A stretch of 64,000 nt of DNA, from positions 120,354 to 184,353 of the forward strand of contig NZ_SPQS01000016.1 of the NCBI RefSeq assembly GCF_004570865.1, written 5' to 3'. Below the pieces are notes generated by a model that was not told the DNA's origin, did no database searches, and saw only the letters and a list, made by a program, of their open reading frames with translations. A program made the position numbers and the translations under genes. Position 1 is the first letter of the stretch. The number at the start of each line of letters is the position of its first letter. Of the stretch, positions 28,268 to 36,545 are shown in pieces. The stretch is from Bradyrhizobium frederickii (GTDB lineage: Bacteria; Pseudomonadota; Alphaproteobacteria; Rhizobiales; Xanthobacteraceae).

Positions 28268-28375
28268 TGCGATTGCCCCGGCTTGTCCGGGGCATCCAGT
28301 ACGCCGCGGCTTCTCGGTTCAAGCACTGGCGTCTCTGGAATACTGGATTGCCCGCCTTCGCGGGCAATGACAGCG
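28268..28375. repeat. Palindromic repeat (GCCCCGG...CGGGGC / GCCCGCCTTCGCGGGC)
   Basis: Two hairpins, GCCCCGGCTTGTCCGGGGC (28268-28286) and TTGCCCGCCTTCGCGGGCAA (about 28348-28367), are separated by a CCAGTA...TACTGG inverted pair. Together with the previous element it fills the 445-base gap between the NIPSNAP gene and the phosphotransferase gene, which contains no convincing reading frame. Confidence 0.7.
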
Positions 28376-28440
28376 AATGTGCGGGATGACGAACTGCCGA
28401 AAGCGAAAGGCGCGGCCACCCGCCGCACCCTTCGTCATTT

Positions 28441-29499
28441 CTACACCGCGCCCGCCTTCTGCGCGTATTGCCACGAGGCCTTTGACAGCGGCACGGTGCG
28501 CTTGGCTGATTCCAGCGCCTTGGCGTTGGCGGCGGTGCCGTCGCGGACGCGGCCGGCGATGCCCTGGGTGATGCCGGCGAGACGGAACAGGTTGTAGGCG
28601 AAGTACCAGTTGAGATCGGGCACCGTCATCTTGGTGACGTTGCAATAGATCTGCGCGGCCTCTTCCACGCTCGGAATGTTGAGCGCCTTGAGGTCGGCGC
28701 CGTCGAGGCCCGGCATGATCCACTGCATCAGCAGATAGGTGAAGTCGGCCATGGGATCGCCGAGCGTCGACAGCTCCCAGTCCAGCACGGCTTGCACGCG
28801 CGGTTCCGTCGCGTGGAAAATCATGTTGTCGAGGCGATAGTCGCCGTGGACGATCGAGACGCGCGCCTGTTCGGGCACGGTCTTCGGCAGCCATTCGGCG
28901 ACCTTCTCGAACTCGGCAATGTGCTGCGTCTCGGAGGCGCGATATTGCTTGGTCCAGCGGTCGATCTGGCGCGCGAAATAATTGCCGGGCTTGCCGAAGT
29001 CGCCGAGGCCGATCGCATTGGGATCGTACATGTGGAGTTTCGCCAGCGTCTCGATCTTGCTGGTGAAGATCTTGCGGCGGTCTTCCGGCGTCTGGCTCGG
29101 CAGCGTCGGATCCCAGAACACGCGGCCCTCCTCCATCGACATGATGTAGAAGGCGGCGCCGATGACGCCGTCGTCCTGGCACAGCGCATAGGCGCGCGCG
29201 ACCGGAAAGCCCTGCTTGCCGAGCGCCGCGATCACCCGATATTCGCGATCGACCGCGTGCGCCGACGGCAGCAATTTGCCGAACGGCTTGCGGCGCATCA
29301 CGTAGGAACGGTTCGGGGTGTTGAGGCGATAGGTCGGATTGGACTGGCCGCCCTTGAACTGGAGCACGACCAGCGGCCCCTCGAAGCCTTCGACGTGCTC
29401 GCGCATCCAGGCTTCCAGGCGCAGCTCGTCGAAACGATGCCGCTCCTCGACCGGCTTGGTGCCCGAAAATTCTTCGTCTTTCCTGACGCCGTCAGCCAC
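28441..29499 (-). CDS. Phosphotransferase family protein (ACAD10/11-kinase-like)
   Basis: 352 residues with an APH fold. Beta-3 Lys in RRKPFG, catalytic loop SIVHGDYRLDNMIFH (His-Gly-Asp... Asn) near residue 205, and the metal-binding VLDWELSTLGDPMAD. This subgroup is usually encoded beside an acyl-CoA dehydrogenase, as here, and resembles the N-terminal kinase domain of ACAD10/11, which acts on 4-hydroxy fatty acyl-CoAs. GTG 29499 has a GAGGGAG site upstream. Probably co-transcribed with the dehydrogenase upstream, although a repeat lies between them. Confidence 0.88.
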   Translation of the reverse strand: MADGVRKDEEFSGTKPVEERHRFDELRLEAWMREHVEGFEGPLVVLQFKGGQSNPTYRLNTPNRSYVMRRKPFGKLLPSAHAVDREYRVIAALGKQGFPVARAYALCQDDGVIGAAFYIMSMEEGRVFWDPTLPSQTPEDRRKIFTSKIETLAKLHMYDPNAIGLGDFGKPGNYFARQIDRWTKQYRASETQHIAEFEKVAEWLPKTVPEQARVSIVHGDYRLDNMIFHATEPRVQAVLDWELSTLGDPMADFTYLLMQWIMPGLDGADLKALNIPSVEEAAQIYCNVTKMTVPDLNWYFAYNLFRLAGITQGIAGRVRDGTAANAKALESAKRTVPLSKASWQYAQKAGAV

Positions 29500-29525
29500 G
29501 ATGACGCTCCCTCTTCTTCTTGTCG

Positions 29526-29602
29526 GTCATTCCGGGGCGGTCCGAAGGACCAGACCCGGAATCTCGAGATTCCGGGTTCTCGCTTCGCGAGCCCGGAATG
29601 AC
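29526..29602. repeat. Palindromic repeat (GTCATTCCGGG ends)
   Basis: GTCATTCCGGG and CCCGGAATGAC end a 77-base element with internal hairpins GGTCCGAAGGACC and CCCGGAATCTCGAGATTCCGGG. It is related to the element at 25487-25586 and lies between two genes that seem to be one operon. Confidence 0.85.
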
Positions 29603-29637
29603 GGTGGGGAGAGCGCGGTCAGCGCTCTCCGCCGTCC

Positions 29638-30873
29638 TTAGTGACTTGAAGAATTTGCATACTTCCGAACCTCAAGTCTGGCAATGGCGCGATTGTGCAC
29701 CTCGTCCGGGCCGTCGGCGAGACGGAGCGTGCGGATGTGGGCGTAGTCCTTGGCAAGACCCGCCTCGTCCGAGACACCGGCGCCGCCGAATGCCTGGATC
29801 GCCTCGTCGATGATCTTCAGTGCCATGTTGGGCGCTGCGACCTTGATCATGGCGATCTCGGCCTGGGCGGTCTTGTTGCCGACCTTGTCCATCATGTCGG
29901 CGGCCTTGAGGCACAAAAGACGCGTCATCTCGATGTTGGTGCGGGCTTCGCCGATGCGCTGCTCCCACACGGAGTGCTCGACGATCTTCTTGCCGAACGC
30001 GGTGCGCGAGGACAGCCGCTTCACCATCTTCTCCAGCGCCTCCTCGGCCTTGCCGATGGTGCGCATGCAATGATGGATACGGCCGGGACCGAGCCGGCCC
30101 TGCGCGATCTCGAAGCCGCGGCCTTCGCCGAGCAGGATGTTCTCCTTCGGCACCCGCACGTTCTCCAGCAGCACCTGGGCGTGGCCGTGCGGCGCATCGT
30201 CGAAGCCGAACACCGGCAGCATCTTCTCGACCTTGATGCCGGGGGTGTCGAGCGGAACCAGGATCTGCGACTGCTGCTGATGCTTGGCCGCCTTGAAATC
30301 GGTCTTGCCCATCAGGATCGCGATCTTGCAGCGGGGATCGCCGACGCCGGACGACCACCATTTGCGGCCGTTGATGACGTAGTGGTCACCGTCGCGCTCG
30401 ATACGGGTTTCGATGTTGGTGGCATCGGACGAGGCGACCGCCGGTTCCGTCATCAGGAAGGCCGAGCGGATCTCGCCGTCCATCAGCGGGCGCAGCCATT
30501 TGCGCTTCTGCTCCTTGGTGCCGTAGCGGATGAACACTTCCATGTTGCCGGTGTCGGGCGCGGAACAGTTGAACACCTCCGAGGCCCAGCTGATGCGGCC
30601 CATCTCCTCCGAGAGCAGCGCGTATTCGAGATTGGTCAGTCCCGCGCCGCGGAATTCGTCGTCCTCATGCTCCGACGGCGGCATGAACATGTTCCAGAGA
30701 CCTTCGGCCTTCGCCTTCTTCTTGAGGTCCTCCAGGATCGGGATCACCTTCCAGCGCTCGCCGCTGTGATCCTGCTGGTCGTAGATCGGCACCGCCGGGC
30801 GCACGTGCTTGGCCATGAAGGACCGCACGCGGTCGAGCCATTCCTTCTGCTTGGGGGACAGATCGAAATCCAT
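29638..30873 (-). CDS. Acyl-CoA dehydrogenase
   Basis: 411 residues of the medium/long-chain acyl-CoA dehydrogenase type with FAD. Recognisable segments: FLMTEPAVASSDATN (FAD-contacting loop), KWWSSGVGDP, LGPGRIHHCMRTIG, and IQAFGGAGVSDE near the C terminus. A canonical active-site Glu position cannot be assigned by eye. It probably oxidises an unusual (branched or hydroxylated) acyl-CoA together with the phosphotransferase. ATG 30873 follows a GAGGAG site. Divergent from a TetR gene that likely controls it. Confidence 0.9.
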   Translation of the reverse strand: MDFDLSPKQKEWLDRVRSFMAKHVRPAVPIYDQQDHSGERWKVIPILEDLKKKAKAEGLWNMFMPPSEHEDDEFRGAGLTNLEYALLSEEMGRISWASEVFNCSAPDTGNMEVFIRYGTKEQKRKWLRPLMDGEIRSAFLMTEPAVASSDATNIETRIERDGDHYVINGRKWWSSGVGDPRCKIAILMGKTDFKAAKHQQQSQILVPLDTPGIKVEKMLPVFGFDDAPHGHAQVLLENVRVPKENILLGEGRGFEIAQGRLGPGRIHHCMRTIGKAEEALEKMVKRLSSRTAFGKKIVEHSVWEQRIGEARTNIEMTRLLCLKAADMMDKVGNKTAQAEIAMIKVAAPNMALKIIDEAIQAFGGAGVSDEAGLAKDYAHIRTLRLADGPDEVHNRAIARLEVRKYANSSSH

Positions 30874-31035
30874 GGGACGCTCCTCGTCTCTCTTTTTGCG
30901 AACTGTGCTTCGCGGGGCTGTTTTGCGCCGGACTGTCCTCCCGTTGCGTACGGCCCGCAAGCGCGGGCTTGCGGACGCTTCGGAACACCCATCGCGTTGC
31001 GAACGAGTCCCGATTGCGGATTGACATCTCCGGCC

Positions 31036-31066
31036 TTCAAACGATAGTTTCATACAACTGTTTGAA
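31036..31066. promoter_or_regulatory. Candidate TetR operator between acyl-CoA dehydrogenase and tetR
   Basis: TTCAAAC (31036-31042) and GTTTGAA (31060-31066) are a perfect 7-base inverted repeat with a 17-base spacer, itself containing AAAC-gata-GTTT. It lies 27 bases before the TetR start in a 220-base divergent region, a usual place for an autoregulatory site. Binding is inferred. Confidence 0.5.
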
Positions 31067-31093
31067 TTGCAACTCCCTCCCTCCGGGACATCC

Positions 31094-31756
31094 ATGGCCA
31101 GCGATCATACGAGGTCCGCCATCCTGACCGCCGCCGAACGGCTCTATGCCGATCGCGGCTTTAGCGACGTGACGCTGCGCGACATCGTCGCGGAGGCGGG
31201 CGTCAACCTGGCGGCGGTGAACTATCATTTCGGCTCCAAGGACGAGCTGATCGCGGAATTGTTCGTCACCCGCTCGATCGCGACCAACCGCGAGCGCCTG
31301 CGCGAACTGAAGGCGGCGGAAGAGCAAGGCGGCGGCCGCGCGCCGATCGAGGTGATCCTGCGCGCGCTGGTCGGGCCGACCTTGCGCGGCTGCCTCGGGC
31401 CTGAGAACCAGCGCTCGACCGCGGCGCGCTTCATGATCCGCGCCTCGATCGAATCCGTGCCGCCGATCCGCCGCATCAAGAACCGCGAGATCGACCATTT
31501 GCGGAAATTCGCCGGCGCCATGCGCCGCGCCCTGCCCGAGCGCAGCGACGTCGATATCTACTGGGGCCTCAACTTCGCGCTCGCAATGGCGCATCACACC
31601 ATCCGCGAGAGCGAGCGGTTGGCCAAACTGTCGGAAGGCAAGTGCGATCTCGACGACGTCGAGGACGTGGTCGCGCGCGTGGTCAGCGTGGCGACGATGG
31701 CGCTGACGGCGGGAAAGGCGGAACCCAAGGCGCCGCCGCGGGTGGCGGCGCGGTAG
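31094..31756 (+). CDS. TetR-family transcriptional regulator
   Basis: 220 residues. The N-terminal helix-turn-helix reads AERLYADRGFSDVTLRDI then AGVNLAAVNYHFGSKDEL, the classic TetR DNA-binding signature. The C-terminal ligand domain is of the CerR/YbiH-like kind. ATG 31094 is preferred to an upstream in-frame codon at 31067. The divergent layout with the acyl-CoA dehydrogenase suggests that it represses that operon and responds to an acyl-CoA. Confidence 0.9.
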   Translation: MASDHTRSAILTAAERLYADRGFSDVTLRDIVAEAGVNLAAVNYHFGSKDELIAELFVTRSIATNRERLRELKAAEEQGGGRAPIEVILRALVGPTLRGCLGPENQRSTAARFMIRASIESVPPIRRIKNREIDHLRKFAGAMRRALPERSDVDIYWGLNFALAMAHHTIRESERLAKLSEGKCDLDDVEDVVARVVSVATMALTAGKAEPKAPPRVAAR

Positions 31757-31776
31757 CGCAAGACCGGCGCCACGCC

Positions 31777-31920
31777 GACGGTGCGCTCCCTCGCCCCGCT
31801 TGCGGGGAGAGGGTTGGGGGTGAGGGGCTCTCTCCGCGCGTGAGATCGTCGAGGGACCTGTACCCCCTCACCCGGATCGCAAGAGCGATCCGACCTCTCC
31901 CCGCAAGCGGGGGCGAGGTG
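31777..31920. repeat. Dispersed palindromic repeat (CTCGCCCCGC type)
   Basis: CCTCGCCCCGCTTGCGGGGAGAGG at the left and CCTCTCCCCGCAAGCGGGGGCGAGG at the right are inverted copies, with GGATCGCAAGAGCGATCC between them. It is closely related to the element at 21862-21996 and sits between convergent genes. Confidence 0.85.
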
Positions 31921-31922
31921 CC

Positions 31923-32315
31923 TCACATCATCGCGATGCAATCGATCTCGACGTCGAACGGGCCGAACCATTCCGGGGTGCAGACGAAGATGCGCGCCGG
32001 CGGATCTTGCGGGAAATAGCGGGCGTAGACCGCGTTGAACGCGGCGAAGTGTCTGGTCGAGGTGCAGTAGACGTTGCACTTCATGACGTTGTCGAGCGAG
32101 GCGCCGGCCGCTTCCAGGCACAGCTTCATCTGCTCCATGACGCGCTCGCTCTGCCGCTCGATCGGGGCGGAGGCGATCTCGCCGGTCTCCGGGTCGAACG
32201 GCGGCAGGCCCGAGACGAAGATCATGTTGCCGGCGCGCGTCACCGGCGAGGTCGGCGCCTTCACGCGATCGAGAAAGGTCGAGATCGGCTCGACACGGAG
32301 CGCTTGGCGTTTCAT
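31923..32315 (-). CDS. RidA family protein
   Basis: 130 residues, a single RidA (YjgF/YER057c/UK114) domain with AGNMIFVSGLPPFD and a C-terminal VEIDCIA segment. RidA proteins hydrolyse reactive enamine/imine intermediates, using an Arg corresponding to the one in PPARIFV here. ATG 32315 is chosen; a TTG eight codons upstream is possible. Not obviously linked to its neighbours. Confidence 0.88.
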   Translation of the reverse strand: MKRQALRVEPISTFLDRVKAPTSPVTRAGNMIFVSGLPPFDPETGEIASAPIERQSERVMEQMKLCLEAAGASLDNVMKCNVYCTSTRHFAAFNAVYARYFPQDPPARIFVCTPEWFGPFDVEIDCIAMM

Positions 32316-32412
32316 GGGCGTCACTTTCGGTTCAAGCAAGACGTGAGCCTGACTACATCATTCTGCAGCCGGCATGCTTCGCTTCTGACCGAAGTGTGAC
32401 TGTACCGGCGGG

Positions 32413-32628
32413 TTACGCCCGCTGCGGCATCTCCTCGGCCTCTTCCTTGGCGAGCAGCAGCAGCATCTCGATGCCCATCTCGCCTTCCTGCGGCGAGCGG
32501 ATGAACTTTATTTCGTCGGCACTCTGCCGCAGCGCGGCAATGATGGCGACGGCCTGATTGGCGGTGGCCGCCTCGGTCGCCAGAATGGACTTCTGGTTCC
32601 TGGCCTGAAACCCGATCGTGTAGGACAT
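32413..32628 (-). CDS. Small conserved hypothetical protein
   Basis: 71 residues from ATG 32628, which has a GGGAGGG ribosome-binding site 6-12 bases upstream; the longer frame begins with non-coding-like sequence. It has SYTIGFQARNQKS at the N terminus and a Glu-rich C terminus (LAKEEAEEMPQ). No domain, signal or membrane segment. Function unknown; the strong translation signal argues that it is real. Confidence 0.6.
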   Translation of the reverse strand: MSYTIGFQARNQKSILATEAATANQAVAIIAALRQSADEIKFIRSPQEGEMGIEMLLLLAKEEAEEMPQRA

Positions 32629-32830
32629 GCAATTCCCTCCCGGACCCAAGTGGACAGATCGAACCAGAGTCCCGCTCAAAGCGGAAGCCTGTGCGACTAC
32701 GGACCGGACTTATCTGGGGATTGCCCGCAAGCCTCAGGCCAGCCCCAGCATCGCCGGCGCGTCCGCTGCGGTCGCGGTCTTCCCTTCTTTCTGCGTGGGA
32801 GAAGGCAAGAACGCGCGCCGCTTCAGTGGG

Positions 32831-34060
32831 CTAGATGATCCCCTGCTGCTTCAGCTGCTCGATCTTCGCCGCATCATAGCCGAGCTTGCCGCCGAGCACA
32901 TCCTCGGTGTGCTCGCCGAGCAGCGGCGGGGCGCGGTATTCGGTGATGGGGGTGCCCGAGAGGGTCAGCGCGTTGCGGATCAGCGACAGCTCCGGCTCGA
33001 ACTTGTGCTGCGTCTTCACCCGCATGCCCCGCGACTGAACGTGCGGATCGGAAAACACCTGCTCGAAATTGTTGATCGGACCCGAGGGCACGCCGGCCTC
33101 CTCCAGCTTCTCCAGCCAATAGGCCACCGGCTGCTTCAGGAACAGGCCGGCGAAGATCGCCATGATCTCCTTGCCGTGCACGACGCGGTCGTTGTTCCTG
33201 AGGAAGCGCGGATCGTTCGCCAGCTCCGGCTCGCCGAGCACGGCGCAGGTGCGCTGGAACTGGCCGTCATTGCCGACCACCAGCATCAATTCGCCGTCGG
33301 TGCAGCGGAACACGCCGGCCGGCATGCCGCCATTGCCCCAGGTGCCGCGGCGCGGCGGCGTCTTGCCGTTGACGAGGTAGATCTGCAGCCAGTGCGACAG
33401 CGACGCGATGACGGTATCGAACAGGCAGACGTCGATGTGCTGGCCCTGCCCGTTGTTGGCATCGCGGTGATAGAGCGCCGAGAGAATGCCGATCGAGGTG
33501 TTCATGCCGGTCATGTAGTCGACGATGGAGGGGCCGACCTTCATCGGACCCTCGCCCGGCTCGCCATCCATGTGGCCGGTGACGCTCATCAGGCCACCCA
33601 TCGCCTGCAGGATGGCGTCATAGCCGGCGCGCGGCGCATAGGGCCCGGTCTGGCCGAAGCCGGTCACCGAGCAATAGATGATGCCGGGGTTGATCGCCTT
33701 GATCGTCTCGTAGTCGAGGCCGTAGCGCTTGAGATCGCCGACCTTGTAGTTCTCCATGAAGACGTCGACGTCCTTGGCCAGTTCGCGGACGATCGCCTGC
33801 CCCTCGGGCTTGGCGATATTGACGGTGACCGACTTCTTGTTGCGGTTGGCGCAGAGGTAGAAGGAATTGTTGTTGTTGGCCTTGCCCTCGGGGTCGGTCA
33901 AATAAGGCGGCCCGAACGCGCGCGCGTCGTCGCCGGTGCCCGGACGCTCGATCTTGATGACCTCCGCGCCGAGATCGCCCAGCATCTGGGCCGACAGGGG
34001 CCCGGCGAGCACGCGGGTGAGGTCAAGGATCTTGATGCCTGAGAGCGGCAAGGCCGACAT
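32831..34060 (-). CDS. CaiB/BaiF (class III) CoA transferase
   Basis: 409 residues. The N terminus carries LDLTRVLAGPLSAQMLGDLGA and VIKIERPGTGDD, the family's CoA-binding start; the catalytic Asp would be in VFMENYKVGDL (about residue 110-120). These enzymes move CoA between organic acids (formyl-, succinyl-, crotonobetainyl-CoA types). GGAGGAAA lies 5 bases before ATG 34060. It stands beside an MFS permease gene on the same strand; the substrate cannot be named. Confidence 0.9.
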   Translation of the reverse strand: MSALPLSGIKILDLTRVLAGPLSAQMLGDLGAEVIKIERPGTGDDARAFGPPYLTDPEGKANNNNSFYLCANRNKKSVTVNIAKPEGQAIVRELAKDVDVFMENYKVGDLKRYGLDYETIKAINPGIIYCSVTGFGQTGPYAPRAGYDAILQAMGGLMSVTGHMDGEPGEGPMKVGPSIVDYMTGMNTSIGILSALYHRDANNGQGQHIDVCLFDTVIASLSHWLQIYLVNGKTPPRRGTWGNGGMPAGVFRCTDGELMLVVGNDGQFQRTCAVLGEPELANDPRFLRNNDRVVHGKEIMAIFAGLFLKQPVAYWLEKLEEAGVPSGPINNFEQVFSDPHVQSRGMRVKTQHKFEPELSLIRNALTLSGTPITEYRAPPLLGEHTEDVLGGKLGYDAAKIEQLKQQGII

Positions 34061-34085
34061 GTCGATTTCCTCCGGGGAACTGATC

Positions 34086-34113
34086 TTGGAGTTGATTTTG
34101 GAGTTGATTTTGG
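34086..34113. repeat. Short 12-bp tandem repeat
   Basis: TTGGAGTTGATT occurs twice in a row followed by a third partial TTGG, 26 bases upstream of the CoA-transferase start. It could alter spacing in the leader by slippage; no function is shown. Confidence 0.5.
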
Positions 34114-34260
34114 CGCGGCCGCCCGAAGCGGCCCGCGCTCCCTGCCGATACACCATTTTGGCGCGCTGAGCCCTGCACTGGCGGCATGCGGCTATCTCCT
34201 GCCGGGCACAGACGACATTGCCATCAACACTTTCCGCGCCGCGAATATCGGCTCATCGGC

Positions 34261-35463
34261 TCAGGTCGCGGCCGCCAGCGCCCGCGGCCGTCGCCGTCCG
34301 AGCAGAACCAGGATCAGCACCGTGGCGCAGGAGAACACCAGCGTGAGACCGAGCGCGCCGCGGCTGCCGAACTGCGTGAGCAGGCCGACGAGGAGCGGCG
34401 GCGAGATCGCGGAGGCGAGATTGAGCGGCAGCGCGATCATCGACATTGCCTTGGCGAACTCGGCCTGGTCGTAGAACACGAGCGGGATGGTGGCCCGCGC
34501 CACCGCCATCGCGCCGCTGCCGGCGCCGTAGAGCAGGATGAAGACCGCGACCGCCCAGGTCGCGCCCTCGCTCAGCATCAACAGCAGCATGGCCACGGGA
34601 AGTGCCGTGCCGGCAACGAGCCCTGTCGTGATCCCGTCCCACCGCCCGCCGCCGAGCAGATCCAGCCCGCGGGCGCTGACCTGGATCACGCCCAGCATCG
34701 AGCCGAAGGCCAGTGCCTGCGCCGGCGCCAGCCCCTCCGCCCTCAAGAGCTCGATCAGGATGGCGCTGATGCCGAAATTGACGAATGCGTTCAGCGTGAT
34801 CGCGGCGACGACGAGGCCGAACGTGCTCCTCGGAATCGCGGGCGGCAGCGGTGACTTGACCGGCTCGCCAGCATCATCCGCCACGATCTTCCGGCGTGGC
34901 GCGACGAACGCGTAAAGCGGCAGGCTGACGAGGAGCAGCATCGCGGCATAGACGAGGCACGTCCCCCGCCAGCCGAGATGACCGCTCAGGAACGAGGTCG
35001 CCGGCCAGAACAGGCTGCTGGACAGGCCCGTCACCAGCATCAAGGCCCCGATCGCGTTCTTGGCCTTCCGCCCGGCGATCTCGTTCAGCATGATATAGGC
35101 GCCAGTCGACAGCGTTGCGCTGCCGGCGACGCCGAGCACGATCCAGGCGGCGAAATACAGCATCGGCTCGCGCGCGAGGGACAGCAGCAGAAAGCCCGGC
35201 GCGGTGACGACCGTGCCGACCATCATGACCGTCCGCGCGCCATGACGTGCAAACGATGGGGCGAGCCACGGCGCGCACAGGCCCATCGAGACGTAGAGAA
35301 CGGATGTCCCGGCGAATACCGCCGGCAGGCTCATGCCGAGATCGGCGGCGAGATCGCGCCCGACGATGGCGGGAAGGCCGATCGTGCCCCATCCGATCAA
35401 TTGCGTGATGGCGAGCACCAGCAGGACGCCGATCAGCCTGCCGTCCGATTTCAAGAAGTGCAT
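34261..35463 (-). CDS. MFS transporter
   Basis: 400 residues with twelve predicted membrane helices. The loop between helices 2 and 3 has APSFARHGARTVM in place of the usual GxxxDRxGRR motif, and PATSFLSGHLGWRG lies in helix 5. It resembles small-molecule/acid antiporters of the OFA/oxalate-like group. Start ATG 35463; an upstream frame to 35541 is less likely. It is next to the CoA transferase and may supply its acid, but the substrate is unknown. Confidence 0.85.
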   Translation of the reverse strand: MHFLKSDGRLIGVLLVLAITQLIGWGTIGLPAIVGRDLAADLGMSLPAVFAGTSVLYVSMGLCAPWLAPSFARHGARTVMMVGTVVTAPGFLLLSLAREPMLYFAAWIVLGVAGSATLSTGAYIMLNEIAGRKAKNAIGALMLVTGLSSSLFWPATSFLSGHLGWRGTCLVYAAMLLLVSLPLYAFVAPRRKIVADDAGEPVKSPLPPAIPRSTFGLVVAAITLNAFVNFGISAILIELLRAEGLAPAQALAFGSMLGVIQVSARGLDLLGGGRWDGITTGLVAGTALPVAMLLLMLSEGATWAVAVFILLYGAGSGAMAVARATIPLVFYDQAEFAKAMSMIALPLNLASAISPPLLVGLLTQFGSRGALGLTLVFSCATVLILVLLGRRRPRALAAAT

Positions 35464-35598
35464 TCCAAACGTCGCCTGCCTGCCGGGCGCGATCACGCCC
35501 GTGACACCTCTCTTAGCCGGAGACTCAGGGCGCGGGAACACCGGCCGCCGAATGGCAGAAGGCAGCCGGGAGCATGTCAGGCGGAGGATCGCCGTCCC

Positions 35599-36426
35599 TT
35601 ACGCCGCGATGCCGAGCAAGGATCGCGCCTCGGCCGCGGTTGCGACGCGCCGGCCGTGGCGCGTGACGGCCTCACAAGCGATGGTCACGAGCTCGGCGTT
35701 GCTGCCGGCCAGGCGCGTCTTGTCGACCCTGATATTGTCCTCGAGCCCGGTTCGGACCGCGTCGGCGCCCCGCGCCAGCGCCCAGCCCATGACCTCGGCC
35801 TGATGACGTCCGATCCCGGCCGCGGTCCATGTCGCTTTCGGAATCAGCCGCTTGAGCTCCTGGAGGAGAATGTCGAGGACATGCTCATCCGCCGGCATCG
35901 CGTTCTTGACGCCCATGACGAACTGCACATGCGGACGCGGATCGATCAGCCCCGCCTCGATCAGGCGGCGCGCACCATGCAGATGCGACAGGTCGAAGAT
36001 CTCGATCTCCGGCAGGACGCCATTCGCCTTCATGCCGGTCGCGAGAGTCTCGACCAGAGCGGCGCTGTTCTCGTAGACGATCGTCGGAAAGTTCACCGAG
36101 CCGGTGGATAGCGAAGCCATGTCCGGCTTCAGATAGAGCGAGGATCCACGTGCCGAAGGATCGCGGCCGCGCCCGCCAGTCGAGAACTGGATGATCATGC
36201 CAGGACAATGCTTCCTGATCCCCTCCTGCACCAGGGCAAAGCGCTCGGGATCCGAGGACGGCGTCTCGTCGTCGTTGCGAACATGGATGTGGGCAAGCGT
36301 GGCCCCGGCCTCGAAGGCCCGGTGCGTCGATTCGACCTGCTCGGACGGCAGGATGGGCACCGCCGGATTGTCCTTCCTGCGCGGAACGGAGCCGGTGATG
36401 GCAACAGCAACGACGACGGGGTTCAT
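35599..36426 (-). CDS. BKACE-family enzyme (beta-keto acid cleavage)
   Basis: 275 residues, the TIM-barrel beta-keto acid cleavage enzyme family (DUF849; 3-keto-5-aminohexanoate cleavage enzyme type). Zinc-binding His pair in AHIHVRN (residues 45-47), active-site DLSHLHG, and GIGRHQ near residue 205 supplying Asp/Arg-type contacts. These enzymes condense a beta-keto acid with acetyl-CoA to give acetoacetate and an acyl-CoA. GAGGT precedes ATG 36426. An MHS transporter lies immediately upstream on the same strand and may import the substrate. Confidence 0.88.
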   Translation of the reverse strand: MNPVVVAVAITGSVPRRKDNPAVPILPSEQVESTHRAFEAGATLAHIHVRNDDETPSSDPERFALVQEGIRKHCPGMIIQFSTGGRGRDPSARGSSLYLKPDMASLSTGSVNFPTIVYENSAALVETLATGMKANGVLPEIEIFDLSHLHGARRLIEAGLIDPRPHVQFVMGVKNAMPADEHVLDILLQELKRLIPKATWTAAGIGRHQAEVMGWALARGADAVRTGLEDNIRVDKTRLAGSNAELVTIACEAVTRHGRRVATAAEARSLLGIAA

Positions 36427-36545
36427 CCCTGGACCTCATGATGATCGCGCTCGCGCGCACAAAGTCGAATAGATCGTTAAGTAGCGCATGAAGCCCTGCC
36501 GCTGCAAACATCATGGCTCGCAGCGGCTGCCTCGTCACGTCTCCA

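Noticed and set aside
29695..31047. Plus-strand frame of 450 codons opposite the acyl-CoA dehydrogenase
   Set aside because: It is antisense to a gene with clear family motifs. Its translation is His/Asp/Leu-repetitive, typical of a GC-rich shadow frame.
34057..34156. Longer CoA-transferase start with a KINSKINSKISS repeat
   Set aside because: The repeat is a 12-bp tandem in the leader, and GGAGGAAA precedes ATG 34060 right before the conserved LDLTRVLAG start.
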